Source of the DNA: Platerodrilus igneus
Lineage: Eukaryota; Arthropoda; Insecta; Coleoptera; Lycidae
Length of the DNA: 64,000 nucleotides
NCBI GenBank assembly: GCA_036346225.1
Contig: JARFIW010001082.1
Coordinates: 1,364,001-1,428,000, forward strand
Reading direction: 5' to 3'
Shown: one piece after another, positions 11,209-22,597 of the stretch
Layout of the letters: every line of letters starts with the position of its first letter
Position numbering within the stretch: position 1 is the stretch's first letter
The notes under the pieces: generated by a model
Databases searched by the model: none
What the model saw: only the letters and a program-made list of their open reading frames with translations
What the model was told of the DNA's origin: nothing
Translations under genes and position numbers: made by a program

Positions 11209-13982
11209 TTAGTATTTTTGTTTTGCTTTGTGTGGGCTCGAAGACTTCGAGTTCCCCTCAATTTCTTCAATCAAAAGTTTAGTGGGATTGTCTTCTACAT
11301 CTTCATTAATTGTGATGTCTATCTTATTGTCACATTTTCGTCCATAAGAATTTTTAGAAATTGTACAACACTCAAGACCGGCCTTTCTACAACTGAAGGC
11401 CATAGTGCACGCTTTCCTGCACTCACAGGATATGTACATCAAGATTGACTGAAAAGCTAGTTTTGTAGTGGTTATAATATGAACAAGTTCATTATTGCCC
11501 TTTCTCCATCCCCACTCTAGAGAGTTTTTCAGTGAACCCATCTATATCTGAGCTTTGCGATAGGTGCAGAACACATGTTTCGAAAGATTGAACTTACTGC
11601 CAGCAAATTTGAAGAATGTTGTTGCCCCGTCGCCAACTTACAAGTCAAGAAGTATACGCTCTTCTGCTTCGGAAATTGTTGTAGCACAGAAATTAGGTTT
11701 TTTGAATACCCTTATGCAATAATAGTTAGGTGTGGAACAAAGTGAAGAACTTAGTTTCGTCAGATCCAAAGAAAGACACCGTGGTGTCGCACCCACGTAA
11801 AGCATGAATAAGAGCAAGATATTCAAGTGCTGAGTAGTTGTGGGATGATGGTGAAAATAAATTTTTAACAGCATCACTTCTCCCAGGTTTTCGGGAGTAA
11901 ATGAACCAAAGTTTTCAAGAAATCTAGCAAATCAATGTCGTCACCGATGATCTCCACCAAAACTAATTGACGTAACCACATCAAATACTGGAAAAGGAGA
12001 ATGTGTCGACGGCCAATTTTTTATCTTACATATATCTCTATTGTCTCTTTCAACGTGGGTTAGCCTGATATCCAGGTGTTGTTTAGATGTAGTCGAACTC
12101 GTGCCCGTATATTTTTCCGCTTCTTCGCATATGGTCTGAAGAGCTACTAAACCAAATGTCCATCTCGTAACTACGCTTTCAGACATTCCTTTTCCACGAG
12201 CCAGTCTACCAATGCCTTTTATATTCTTCATCATGGTTTAGTCATGGGCCATGTTCCACAATATGCCCAATCAAAACTTTTTTAATTCCTTATAATTAAG
12301 TAGCCTTTCCTTGTGAACCGAATATACTCTTCCGGGTACAGACTTTCCTGCAAGTTTTACATATCTTGCAGATATGGATGAGCAGATTTAGCGTAAAATA
12401 TATGTCCAGCCGCATGAAAGAATGGAATCATTTGCTTCACAGACTGAATGTGGAGTAACCAATTACCCACTTTTTCTGCTTCGATAAACTTCTTTACCAG
12501 TGTCGCCGTTTTCAAATACTGTATTCACAGCTTTGTAGTGGGCCCATAAGTTTGCAGGTAAACCAGTCTTTTATGACACTCCATTTTAATCCGTCTGAGC
12601 TTCTCATTTCCGTTAGCTGTTAGTATAACAGATATGTTTAAGAGTGTGAGTAACTTTTCTAAGACAGTTCTATCTTCATCTGAAACTCGACATTTTTAAA
12701 AACCAAATGGCTAATGTCGTGTGAGCCTACAAATATGCCCCTACTACTCTGGAATAAGTAATATTTTTATAATACTGTTTTTAGCAAAAATACAGGCAAA
12801 CAAACTTTTACAGATATTTTCGACCGCTCGCAGTTATTATTACTCCAATAGCTGTCATGAATAACATTAATAGCTGAAGTCCCAAAAGTCTTAGAATGAA
12901 GTTACTTAAATCAAAGTTATAGTCACTTTCAGGAATTTCTTTTGCCTTTATATGAAGCGGCTGATGGTAAGTCACCAAGCATGCTTTTTGACTTAAATTC
13001 TTACATCTCTGATTAGCCTGAAGGAAAATCGTGTACACCGCATCATACTGACTTGGCGAAAAATTGATAAAAGAAATATATAGTATTATTTAACGTTTGC
13101 TGTCTCTTTTAGAGGTGGTTAAACCTGCCAATCTAGGAAGAGACGTGTGGTGGATTTGTCATAAAGCCATATCGGGCAAAGAATTTCAAAATTCTGAATA
13201 TTAATGCTTCTTAAGCCACCAGCTTCCGTGTTTCGGAATTTTGCAACTGAACCCATACTTGCTTGCTGGACAAAGTCAGATGAAGTTATATTTTTCAAGC
13301 CTTTTACAGAATCTTCAGCGCTACAACTGTTGCTGGAATTATTGACATAACTCCCCCGTGCATGGAACATATGTAGACCATCGTGGGTATTTACATTAAA
13401 ATCTGCATTATTGAAGATAAATTGCAAAAATATAGCAGTAGCTGATTGATCAATTAACTGGAGGTTAGGTAGCAGTGCCGTTAACATCTTAAGTTAGTAT
13501 TGCCTCATGCTGGCTCGATGAGAAACTAAGTAGCGATATAATATCAATCAGTTGCTTTGAACTAAACTTTTTATATAAGTACACACTCACTCATATGAGC
13601 AATGAAGGAAAAAATGAATGACTGCATGTAATAGAGCAATACATTGTTTTTCTATTTCTAAAAGATTTCGTAATCACCATAGTCTAGAAAAATTATGACA
13701 ATGTCTGTGGAGTTACGTATCAATTTCATTTAAAAATTTATTTGATGGAAGGTATTGTAGTGTGTTACAAATTTGTGATTGGACATTTTCCAGAATCATT
13801 TCTGCGGCCGATTTCTTAAGCTTCAAAAGCACCGATGGTTTTGATCGACTTGGCGTTAGTTTATCAATACTGTAATATTGTTTTTGTTTCGATAGATAAC
13901 AGACATTCATACTTTTCCCATTTGACATAGTAATATTACTTTTCAGCAGCTCGTAGAAGTACCAAAAATATGGCGACCGCAT
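11209..13982 (-). pseudogene. Broken gene of a TE-like multicopy family (DNAD motif, C-terminal Cys-rich block)
   Basis: Five minus-strand segments line up in order as one decayed protein. 13982-13713 is the N-terminal part, with KPSVLLKLKKSAAEMI. 13487-13119 has QFIFNNADFNVNTHDG. 13038-12808 is a less distinctive middle. 12234-11941 has GRLARGKGMSESVVTRW and SKQHLDIRL. 11541-11209 has EWGWRKGNNELVHI followed by a block of seven cysteines from CECRKACTM through CRKAGLECC. From memory, these landmarks occur in this order in large families of uncharacterised proteins found in many copies in insect and cnidarian genomes. Some of those are annotated with a CXC-like C-terminus. Function is unknown and mobility is suspected from copy number. 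Frameshifts and stops separate every segment, so this copy is dead. The Cys block could suggest DNA binding, but that is a guess. Confidence 0.6.
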
Positions 13983-14239
13983 GAAAGTCAGATACTTTTC
14001 CCTTTTCAGGATAAAAAAGTTTTAATGCAATTAACTAAGCATTTTGAAAAAACGCTTACAACAAACGCACTGTGCGTCGTTAGTTTGCGAATTTTCACAA
14101 GGAAAAAGATGCCTTGGAAAATGAAGTGTGGTTGGCCAAATATGACCTCAAACAATGAAAAGTTAGGGAAGAAGTTGAACAAAATTCGGCGAAAAAGAAA
14201 ACTTTGCATATCTTCGATGTATTAATAATTACCATAACT

Positions 14240-14780
14240 CGTCATTTCATTCAGTTAGGAAAAGTAAAATGACACAGTAGATGAATATTACACGAGTTAA
14301 CGTCTGCAAACAAATTACGAAGGTTACTTTCATCATCTTCATTGCTTAATAGGAACAAAACTATACCATTTCTCCAACGAATTATAAGCTGCGATGAAAA
14401 ATGGTTGTTCTACGACAACTCCAAACGTTCTGGCCAGTGGCTGCATTGTATTGAATGCATTAAACGAGAGCAGAACTCTATTCAAGAAGTTATGGTGACA
14501 GTATCGTGGACTAGTAAAAACGCAGTTCATTATCCTTTCTTGTAACGCCGCGAAAACATAACAGAGAAATCGTATTGCAGAAATTACAGATTCTGCATAA
14601 AAAATTATAAATTAAGCTCCTCTCTGCAGTTAATCGACGTGGACTGATACTCTTACATGATAACACTAGACCACAGGTATTACGAAATATTTGATCCTCC
14701 ACCATATTCCCCTGCTTTGTCACATAAGAATCACTATTTTTTCGAAAGTTCAGAAACCATTTGCAGAATAGTCGATTTCT
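14240..14780 (+). pseudogene. mariner-family transposase relic
   Basis: An open piece at 14342-14545 contains FLQRIISCDEKWLFYDN, the region of the first catalytic Asp in mariner transposases, followed by the WL and VMVTVSW stretch typical of the family. After a frameshift, GLILLHDNTRP (second Asp; about 14640-14675) and then YEIFDPPPYSPAL (14680-14725) follow in order. TRHFIQLGKVK before 14342 fits the section upstream of the catalytic core. Stops and frameshifts break the frame and I could not find the terminal inverted repeats. The 3' side appears cut where the adjoining gypsy LTR begins (about 14806). Confidence 0.75.
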
Positions 14781-14805
14781 TAGTCGAGACTTTAGTTCAG
14801 GGCGA

Positions 14806-15257
14806 GATAAGTTATGGGCCTTTTGGACCGGTTTTTTAAAAAGGCTTCTTCCAAAAAACTTTTCTATCAATTTTATTTAAATAGAAATTACAATGTGAAT
14901 GTTAATAACAGGTACGTTATATGCAGTAACGTATTGAAATCAAAAATATTCTAAGTTGACATTCACTATTTAAATTAACTAAAATTAGGATGAGTAGCTG
15001 AGCAACCAAGAATGTTAAAGTTGGGTTCTTGAGGGTATTTATGTTATCCCTGCCTCTCACATTGCTTATGGGAGCTGCAAATCTCATGTCTGCTATTTCT
15101 TTATTGAATACAAAGTATTACTTCTTAGTAATCTTAATTCTAACAATAAGTTTTTTATAAAGTATTCACATCCGTTCTCATGTATGGTTTATGAACTTCC
15201 ATTAACTTTTTGTAATATGTCCTTCAATTATACATTGTAACAATCTAACTTAAGATT
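14806..15257 (-). repeat. 3' LTR of the decayed gypsy element
   Basis: Direct repeat of 18532-19052 in the same orientation, about 70 bases shorter through internal gaps. Both share the stretch around GTTATATGCAGTAACG and finish with CAATCTAACTTAAGATT on the plus strand. The left edge is set by where the two copies stop matching, so it is accurate to about ten bases. Confidence 0.7.
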
Positions 15258-15792
15258 GACACTTTCCTAATTTGTCCAAGATTTCCGTAATATTGGGTAG
15301 CGGGTATTTATCGTCTACAGTTTTCGCAATCGGTTTTCTGTAATCGATAACCATTCTATACTTGCGTTTGCCTGAAACATCCAACTGCTTTGGTACTATT
15401 AATACGGGGCTGCTCCATGGTGTGTTTGAATGTTGGATGATATCTTGCTTCAATAGATCTGCTACCTGCCTATCTGCTTCTTCTTGACTTGCTTGAGGTA
15501 GTCTGTATGCTGTGGTGAAAATTGGTTTATTATCTGTTAATTATATTTTGTGTTTGACGGTGTTGGTAAAAGTTAAAGGTATTCCTTCACAGTGGAATAT
15601 ATCTCGGTATTCCAAACATAAGTCCTTCATTGCTCTCTTCCCTTCGTTATTAATATCTTCATTAAAACAAATGTTAATTAAATTTTCTTTTAACATTCTA
15701 TCGTGTCTTGTAGGGTTGGAATCGTTTTCATATTCTTCGTCGATTTCCATCTCGCTAAAATTTACTTCTTCTATGTCTATTGGATTTGTCAA
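15250..15792 (-). pseudogene. pol: pol linker and N-terminal reverse transcriptase of the decayed gypsy element
   Basis: Minus-strand 15453-15250 encodes HSNTPWSSPVLIVPK, the RT finger region, then RMVIDYRKPIAKTVDDKYPLPNI as in gypsy RTs. It stops before catalytic motif A. Upstream, 15792-15541 encodes an acidic segment ending in CLEYRDIFHCEGIPLTFTN, the usual linker between protease and RT in these elements. Frameshifts separate the two. No polymerase active site remains. Confidence 0.75.
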
Positions 15793-16029
15793 TGACAGTT
15801 CTGTGGGGTAATTGTTGTATTGGCGTAACTGTCTTTTATTTGTACTAACACGTTTGGTGTTTCTACTCCTTGTTGAAATGTCATGTGATGTATAATGCCT
15901 ATGTCGTTCTTTGAGTATACTAAAACTTTTATTTGTTTTTTCGTCCTGGGTTCGATTGTGTATTTTTGATCGGTTTGAATATTACTTGTTTTTGAATTTA
16001 ATGGAAATTTGTCAGTGTTTCGTTCTTAG

Positions 16030-16390
16030 TAATCGGTCTTTTTATATCAATGTTTGCTCCTAATTTTCTTACAAGATCCATGCCTATTAATCCGTCGTAT
16101 TTGTCGTTAAATTCAAAATTTGTGTTACGTTTTTACGTTGAAAGTTTTTGGTAGGGGTAAGTTTGCTATAAATTGGTGTATTGTCGTTTTGTGGGCTGCC
16201 TTGATTTTGAAGGGTTTTCTTTCTACAAATTCTAAGTAATGTTTTTGTACGGTTCTGGGGCTAATTAAAGTTTTTGAAGATCTGGTAAGGATTAGTAACT
16301 TAAGTTCTGCGTGAGGTGTTTCTATGTAGGGTAAAATGTGTTGATTGATGTTATTTAAATTAATTAGTTTGGTCGTATTTTAATCGGACT
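16030..16390 (-). pseudogene. Protease region of the decayed gypsy element, active site lost
   Basis: Read on the minus strand this encodes HILPYIETPHAELKLLIL followed by TRSSKTLISP, and later YDGLIGMDLVRKLGANID. The layout matches insect gypsy proteases that read LLIDTGS at this point. Here the DTGS residues have become LTRS, so the catalytic Asp is gone. A frame break separates the two halves. Confidence 0.55.
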
Positions 16391-16524
16391 AACTGAAAAT
16401 TTGAGCACGCATTTTCTTCGTCGCCCTCTTCGTAATTTTCATAAGGGTTGTGGCATTCGTAATTTGTCTCATCGTCTCTACTCGAAGTTGCATCATTATT
16501 CGCGTCCGGGTTGTCAAAAATCCT

Positions 16525-17590
16525 CTACTTCTTGGTGGAATTGTTTTTCGGAAGTGAAGTTTCGTCTTTGTTATAGTTTGGTCTGATTTGCGATATTTTT
16601 GTGTTTTGTCTTGTGTTACCAGATGAAGTGTCTATAGGAGTTGGTTTATAGTAACTGTTGGGGTTATTGCTGTTATTTGCGATAGGTGTGTTTCTGTTGG
16701 AATTTTCGCCAAGTGTTTGCCTTGGTTGGTTTACATTTTGATTAAACCTTGGTGTAAATACGGGTTTTGCAAAGATTGAGTTAAATGTTTGTCTTGTAAA
16801 TTGTCTAAATTGGTTGTTGAAATTTGTGTTATTGAAGATTGTATTATTCATTCGTTGATTCGTTGGTGCGTTAAGGGATGTAAATTTCTGTTGTGTTGGT
16901 AATTGTCTCGCGGCTTGTATTATTCTCACCGGTGAGTAATTTTTATTTGCATTAGGGTTGTATATCCTATTTCTGTAATACATAACGTTTTCTTCCTCTA
17001 CTATCATGTTCATTGCTTCCTCTAAATTTTGGTGATGTTAAAATCTTATTTTGTCCAATAGCCGTTCAGGTAATGCATTGATGTATGTGTCTATAGCCAC
17101 TTCGTCGTACATCTTCGTCTTTAATAAACGTATACTCTGGTCGGGTTCTTCGATTTCAGTTTGGTAAAGATTAAGCTCCTTACATCTTGGCATCTCATAC
17201 CAATTTGGTAGGGTGATTGATTGGGTTCCATTCAGAGATTTATTAAGTCTCTCACCAGGGATTTGATATTTCTCTGGTCGCCAAAATCCGCTATTAATAA
17301 CCGTTTGAAGTCTTCCCACTGATTGAGGTCATCGCGTCTTGCAATAAGTATTATTGCCCTGCCGAGTAGTTTGCTGAAATCAGGCGTAGAAGCATGACGT
17401 TGCGGTCGATATTGCCTCTCTATCTCACCAGGGATTTGATATTTCTCTGGTCGCCAAAATCCGTTATTAATAACCGTTTAAAGTCTTCCCACTAATCGAG
17501 GTCATCGCGTCTTGCAATAAGTATTATTGCCCTGCCGAGTAGTTTGCTGAAATCAGGCGTAGAAGCATGACGTTGCGGTCGATATTGCCT
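16525..17590 (-). pseudogene. gag: gag fragments of the decayed gypsy element
   Basis: Minus-strand 17319-17038 has SIRLLKTKMYDEVAIDTYINALPERLLDKI, the kind of helix-rich text seen near the end of capsid in gypsy gags. 17013-16525 continues with an Asn/Gln/Arg-rich tail (NNTNFNNQFRQFTRQTF) that would bind RNA. No CCHC knuckle is visible. A 167-base segment is tandemly duplicated upstream (17251-17417 and 17424-17590), which disrupts the N-terminal half. Confidence 0.65.
17251..17590. repeat. Tandem duplication inside gypsy gag (period 173)
   Basis: 17251-17417 and 17424-17590 are nearly identical, both running from CTCACCAGGGATTTGATATT to GGTCGATATTGCCT, with a spacer of about six bases. Only a few substitutions separate them, so the duplication is much younger than the element. 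Confidence 0.9.
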
Positions 17591-18510
17591 ATTTTATAAA
17601 AGGATTTTAAAAATGTTTCACATGCAGTTATAAATATACTTAATATTGCTTGGTTTCCGTCATATACCGGGATTGAATCGAGATACATCCGCATGTTTTC
17701 CATGTTTATTGTTTTTACATAAATTAATCCTATAATTATTTTTCCGTCGAGTTTGTTTTGTGTTAAGATTGTATTAAAGTTGGTATTCAGTTATTTAAAG
17801 AATCACTTATCTTTTACGTATATTTCATATGTAATTATCAAGTGCTATAATTACATTGAAGAATTCTGTTGATTAATTGTCTCGTCTGATACTGTTGCGT
17901 TAATTGTATAATTATAATTTTTGTAGAGATTGCAAATTGATGCAAATTGAGTTTCAGGTTTTTTTTGAATAATTTTATTTTAGTAACAGTTTCCTGCAAT
18001 AGATTGTATAAGAATTGCGTTATAATTACACACTCTTGTTGCAGACTTTCGCTGAGTAAACCGTTTCAATAATAAAATTGCTGTAATAAACTGTACATAG
18101 GCTTGTGTACTAATTATACTCTAAAGCTCAGACTTTGCTAAATAAATTGTTTGAGTTATAAATTGTAATAAATTGTAATACTTGTGCATAAATGCGTATA
18201 TATAAATCCCTATATTAAAATGAGTTTGCTTAGTAAATTCTTTCATTAATAACTTGCGATAGAATGTAATAATAAATTGTGCAAAAAATGCGTATATAAA
18301 TTCTTTCGTTGCTTACTAGCTAATATCAATAATTGAAAGATGGGTAGGATAAATGGACTTACATAATTTTCATTGCCAGTTCCATCAGTATTCTTTCCTT
18401 GGGCTTGGTTGATTTGGTACCTTGTCCAAATTTTTGTTTGTTCTTCCCGATAAAGAATAAACTTTCAAGACCACCAGTTCCTCGATTTTTGGATTCTCTA
18501 GTGCCCTTCT

Positions 18511-18531
18511 GGAATACTACCGGCTGCGCCA
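18511..18531 (-). promoter_or_regulatory. Primer-binding site of the decayed gypsy element
   Basis: The minus strand reads TGGCGCAGCCGGTAGTATTC directly next to the LTR. It resembles the TGGCGCAGTCGGTAG primer site recalled for Drosophila 17.6/297-type elements. This fixes the element's orientation. Confidence 0.6.
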
Positions 18532-19052
18532 GATAGGTTTTGGGCCTCTTAGAGCGGCTTTTTAGAAAGGCTGCTTCCAAAAAACTCTTCTATCAATTTT
18601 ATTTAAACAGAAATTACAATGTAAATTTTAATAACAGGTACGTTATATGCAGTAACGTATTGAAATCAAAAATATTCTAAGTTGACATTCGCTATGTAAC
18701 TATAATTAGGGTGGATATCTGAACAACCAACAATGTTAAGGTTGTGAAGCTCGAAACTGACTGGCCATCTTGGGCTTTTGAGGGTATTTATGCTATCCCT
18801 GCCCTTCACATTGCTTATGGGAACTGCAGTTCTCATGTCTGCTATTTCTTTATTCAATACAAGTATTACTCCTTAGTAACCTTAATTCTAATAATAAGTT
18901 TCTTATAATCTATTGTGACCTGCACCTGCAGTGTCATGTTACGTCTGGAATACAAAATATTCACATCCGTTTTTATGTCTGGTTTATGAACTTCCATTAA
19001 CCTTTTATAATATGCCCTTCAATTATACATTGTAACAATCTAACTTAAGATT
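18532..19052 (-). repeat. 5' LTR of the decayed gypsy element
   Basis: Partner of 14806-15257. It retains two stretches missing from the other LTR, around 18745-18780 and 18905-18950. The end beside the primer site is well fixed; the far end is placed where the two copies diverge. Confidence 0.7.
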
Positions 19053-20949
19053 TAATAATTCCATTTGATTACATATATATCCTAATTTTGGGGATATGTA
19101 ACTGGCGTTGGAAACATTTTTGAGTCATAAAAGTGCAAATTTGTTCTATAAAGTAATTAACGCATTGCTAATGGTGATTATTCTAATGGATAAATGCTTT
19201 TGAATCAGTATCCATGGAGTTCTATTTTTAAAAGAAATTAGGCATCTTATTTACAAAAACCTGATACTAACGGATAATATTTTATTAATATTTTAACTTG
19301 TGACGTTTAACGTCAAATTTGAACAATCGAAAAAATTATCATATGATTTACAAAAACCTAAGCTGCTAGGGAAGATGAACGTTTCAAAATCCATTTATTT
19401 CAGTCAATTTTATATTTTAATTTTAACTATAAAACTGGAGCCCATTATCGATATAAGCTCTACTTTCTAAGTGTATATTTATTGACTCGTTTATACGTTT
19501 AGTACCGGTAAAATTAATCTCCTAATTTTAGTGTGGAAAAATTAGAAATACAAATCTTAGCCTTCTATCGTTGTTTACTCATATTAGTGGATTTTTAGGC
19601 TCTTCTTTGTAATAGAATAAATGCAGTAGAAATTGTGAGAGCACGATTAAGTAAATTAGCTTGCATAGAACCTATTCTAATTGACGGATATACGTTTATT
19701 AGACGTGACCGAGAGGGTTGAGAAAGTAGGTTGCGATTTACATGTCCTCCATTAATTACGTTTTATTACATTCAATCAAGGAAATAGATCAGCCATGGAT
19801 TAGTGTGTATATTGTAAATCAACATTTTGTTTTCAGTATTGCATATAACTCGTACTGAAATTTCTATAAATTTTTACTCTAATCATTTGCAAATTTTATT
19901 AAAATGTCGTACAAGTAGATAATATTTTCTGTGTTGACGTAATTGTTGATTTAAAACAGGTCGACACACGGGAAGCAAAATATCTATTTAAAGTTGTAGA
20001 AGTACTTATGAGTACGTAATTTATGAACTTACAAAGACGACTATCATTAATTGTATGTTGATCAATAAGTCACGACTTCTGAATGCAACTGCGGATTCTC
20101 AACTTTTTGTGCGATGTATTTTATCACAACTTTTAAAACTAAGATGATCCATGAAACATATCTGGATTTTAAATATTTTGAATATTCTAGTTTCCATTCA
20201 TCTTTACTCTCATTACCCTGACGTAATATTTATGATTTCCAATTAAATTACCGGTCTCGGTAGCACAATTGGTTAGAATAACTACCCTAAAAAATTCTAT
20301 GATCCTGTTATAAAACAAAAGATACATGACATATATAACAATAGCAAACACAAAAAAGAATAAATAATAGTAACAGAAATGGAACATATGTAATGTAAAT
20401 AAATTTTTACATACGTAATTTAGTGTAATTCAGTTGCATCCTGTACTTCATTCAGAATAGCAAGTTTTAACATTCAAAATTGTAGAATTTACGTCTTTGT
20501 ACTTTTCATAAAAGTACGCTAGCTTGTGAAAAGATAGCTCGTTTAGAATCATGTTAGCGGCCTTTTTTCAATAGTCGCTCTTATGCGAACCGTCTAATCG
20601 GGTCGCATCCGCGCGATTTGTTGAAGGAGTACGATGATTTAGGACCGATAATTTACGCCAAGATGTCGGAAAGTCTAAATCCTTTTCTTAAGTGATGGCC
20701 GATAGATAGGTACCCTCGGGTAACAATGGCCAGTGTATGACTAATACTTTTTTTGTGTATAAGTGAACAACTTAGGGTGTAACTAACCTAACACCATATA
20801 TTTCGTTCCCTAAATTTCTTGCATTGGAATTAAATCCGTATAAAGAAACAATTTTGCTAATTAAATTATCGAGACTAAGGAGATTTTATGATTGGATTCC
20901 ATTTAAATAATCCAAGATCTCTGGAATATTCTAACACACACCAGGGAGT
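19053..20949. other. No recognisable gene
   Basis: AT-rich sequence with many stops in all frames. The one suggestive piece is GTAGCACAATTGGTTAGA (about 20258-20275), which resembles a tRNA D-arm/A-box, but no B-box or cloverleaf partner follows. Confidence 0.5.
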
Positions 20950-20954
20950 CAAAT

Positions 20955-21750
20955 CCTGACCGTTCGCTTACGCCAAGGTTACACGCTTACTAGCGAACGC
21001 AACCAAATATTATTCTTGGTCAGTCGTTGATAAGCGAACTCGCTATTTTCTATTCGTTACACAGCGAACGGGCTTTATAAGCGTTACAGATGGTAACTTT
21101 TAGAATTAATGTTGTGTAATGTAATCATTGTCATTGTTTGACGTTTGAAAAATATGGACAATTTGTTTAACGCAAACGTAATGTTAATAAAACATCTAGA
21201 ATTGGCAGAAAGGAATGTAGATACCTATAGAATTCCGCGAAAACCTAGACATCCATTCTTAAGTATGAATGATGATGCATTCTTTAAGACATTTCGGCTA
21301 CCAAAAGAGTTAGTTACTTACTTATCTGATGTTTTGGAGACGTATATGACCCGCTTCGGCTTCTTTGATAAATAGTCTACCATCATTTTCCTTTGACTTT
21401 TTTAAATTTTTTGGCCACGGGTCTTCTTCCTCTGCATTATTGTTTCAAAATTCAAGAAGAATAAAATCGTGAACTTAATGTCAACTCGCTATTGACGTCA
21501 AATGTTGTATGCGAAACGTGCAAAATTATAAAAAGTGTTCCTCATCTGCGGTGTTGCAATATTTCTTAATCGCTTACTTTAAGGTGTTACGAATGCTTCA
21601 ACGAATACTCGTCAAGAATATGTTCCTAATAAAATCGTCGCTAAACAGCATTCGCTACGTAGCGAATACGCATCTTAACGAAGAATGTCAAAAATTGGTC
21701 TGCAGAAATTACGCCAGTAACATCTCGAATGTACCTATTGCAATCTTTTA
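20955..21750 (+). pseudogene. Harbinger-like transposase relic with GCGAAC motifs
   Basis: The open frame at 21145-21375 (76 codons) contains HPFLSMNDDAFFKTFRLPKE and LVTYLSDVLETYM. This fits the N-terminal helix-turn-helix-like part of Harbinger transposases and the host gene HARBI1 (D..F...FR..K). After stops, 21550-21750 may hold a much decayed next section (LQYFLIAYFKV, compare the family's LRFFATGSY). No DDE residues are visible. The upstream 20955-21075 carries GCGAAC or its complement at least four times, and similar motifs recur near 21485 and 21650-21665, like subterminal transposase-binding repeats. I could not define terminal inverted repeats or a TWA target duplication. Confidence 0.5.
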
Positions 21751-22285
21751 AGTGCAAGAACTTGTACCTGCCAATCAAGAGATCTCAGCGGCAGACTAAT
21801 CGGCGCTACAAAAATATAAAGTTCAAAAATGTACTACAATTCTTGATGTCAATCAAAAATGTGCTCAAAACACTTTTCAATCATCACGTGAGGTACATCT
21901 ATAAAAATAACAAGAGCTCGTAGAATACGTTTTTCAGTAATCGAGATGATATTTAAGAAACCAAAGTTGATAACGCATATGAAAATACGAAACGTTGTAA
22001 AAAGTTTTGATTCCAACTTTGATAATGGCGCCAGAATGGAAATAAACATAAATATCAAAAGAGTATGTTTTTCAAAATGATTTGAAAACCAGAAGTAACT
22101 AAGCAGCATATTATTATGTGATAACTTTTCTACCATTTAACTGAACTGGGATCTAATACTATGTCGAGATTCCCATAGTGACGACCCTTTTTACCTTGAA
22201 CACATATAAAAGATGGTGAAAAAACAAAGAGGCTTAGACAAGCAACCAAAATAATTACATTTGTTTCTATTACAGACTAACGTGA
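21751..22285. other. No recognisable gene
   Basis: AT-rich with short open frames on both strands. A minus-strand frame at 22136-21849 has no motif I recognise. The satellite array starts directly after. Confidence 0.5.
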
Positions 22286-22597
22286 TTTTTCAGTTTACCA
22301 GATTTTCAACTTTTAAGTAAAATATAAAGCAATCTAATATTTATCGTTTGGCGCAAATTGGACTCCTTGCACGGCTGGTCAGTGATTTTCATTTTTGTCG
22401 GTCGTAGATATAGTTAATGCACATATAATTAGCTTGGTTTATTCCTGGCAGATTATTTCCTTTTACAAGATTTTCAGCTTTTTTTAAAATATAAAGTATC
22501 AAATATTTATCATTTGGCGTATTTTGACTCATTAGGCGGTTGATCGGTGTTCGGTGATTTCCTTTTTGTTAGTTGAAGATATAGTTAATGCACACGT

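Larger units (their letters stand above)
14806..19052 (-). mobile_element. Decayed Ty3/gypsy-type element, internally deleted
   Basis: On the minus strand the order is 5' LTR (19052-18532), primer site (18531-18511), leader, gag fragments (about 17590-16525), protease region (about 16390-16030), a linker and early RT (15792-15250), then the 3' LTR (15257-14806). RT stops just after DKYPLPNITEILDKLG, and LTR sequence follows at once, so the rest of RT, RNase H and integrase have been lost. The two LTRs differ by substitutions and by a gap of about 46 bases, so this is an older insertion than copies 1 and 2. The LTR start is AGTTA-like, as in errantivirus-type insect elements. Confidence 0.75.

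Noticed and set aside
18359..18580. 73-codon minus-strand frame
   Set aside because: It crosses the LTR end, primer site and leader of the decayed gypsy element and has no motif.
20246..20330. tRNA gene candidate (GTAGCACAATTGGTTAGA)
   Set aside because: Only an A-box-like piece. No B-box GGTTCGA and no acceptor pairing downstream.
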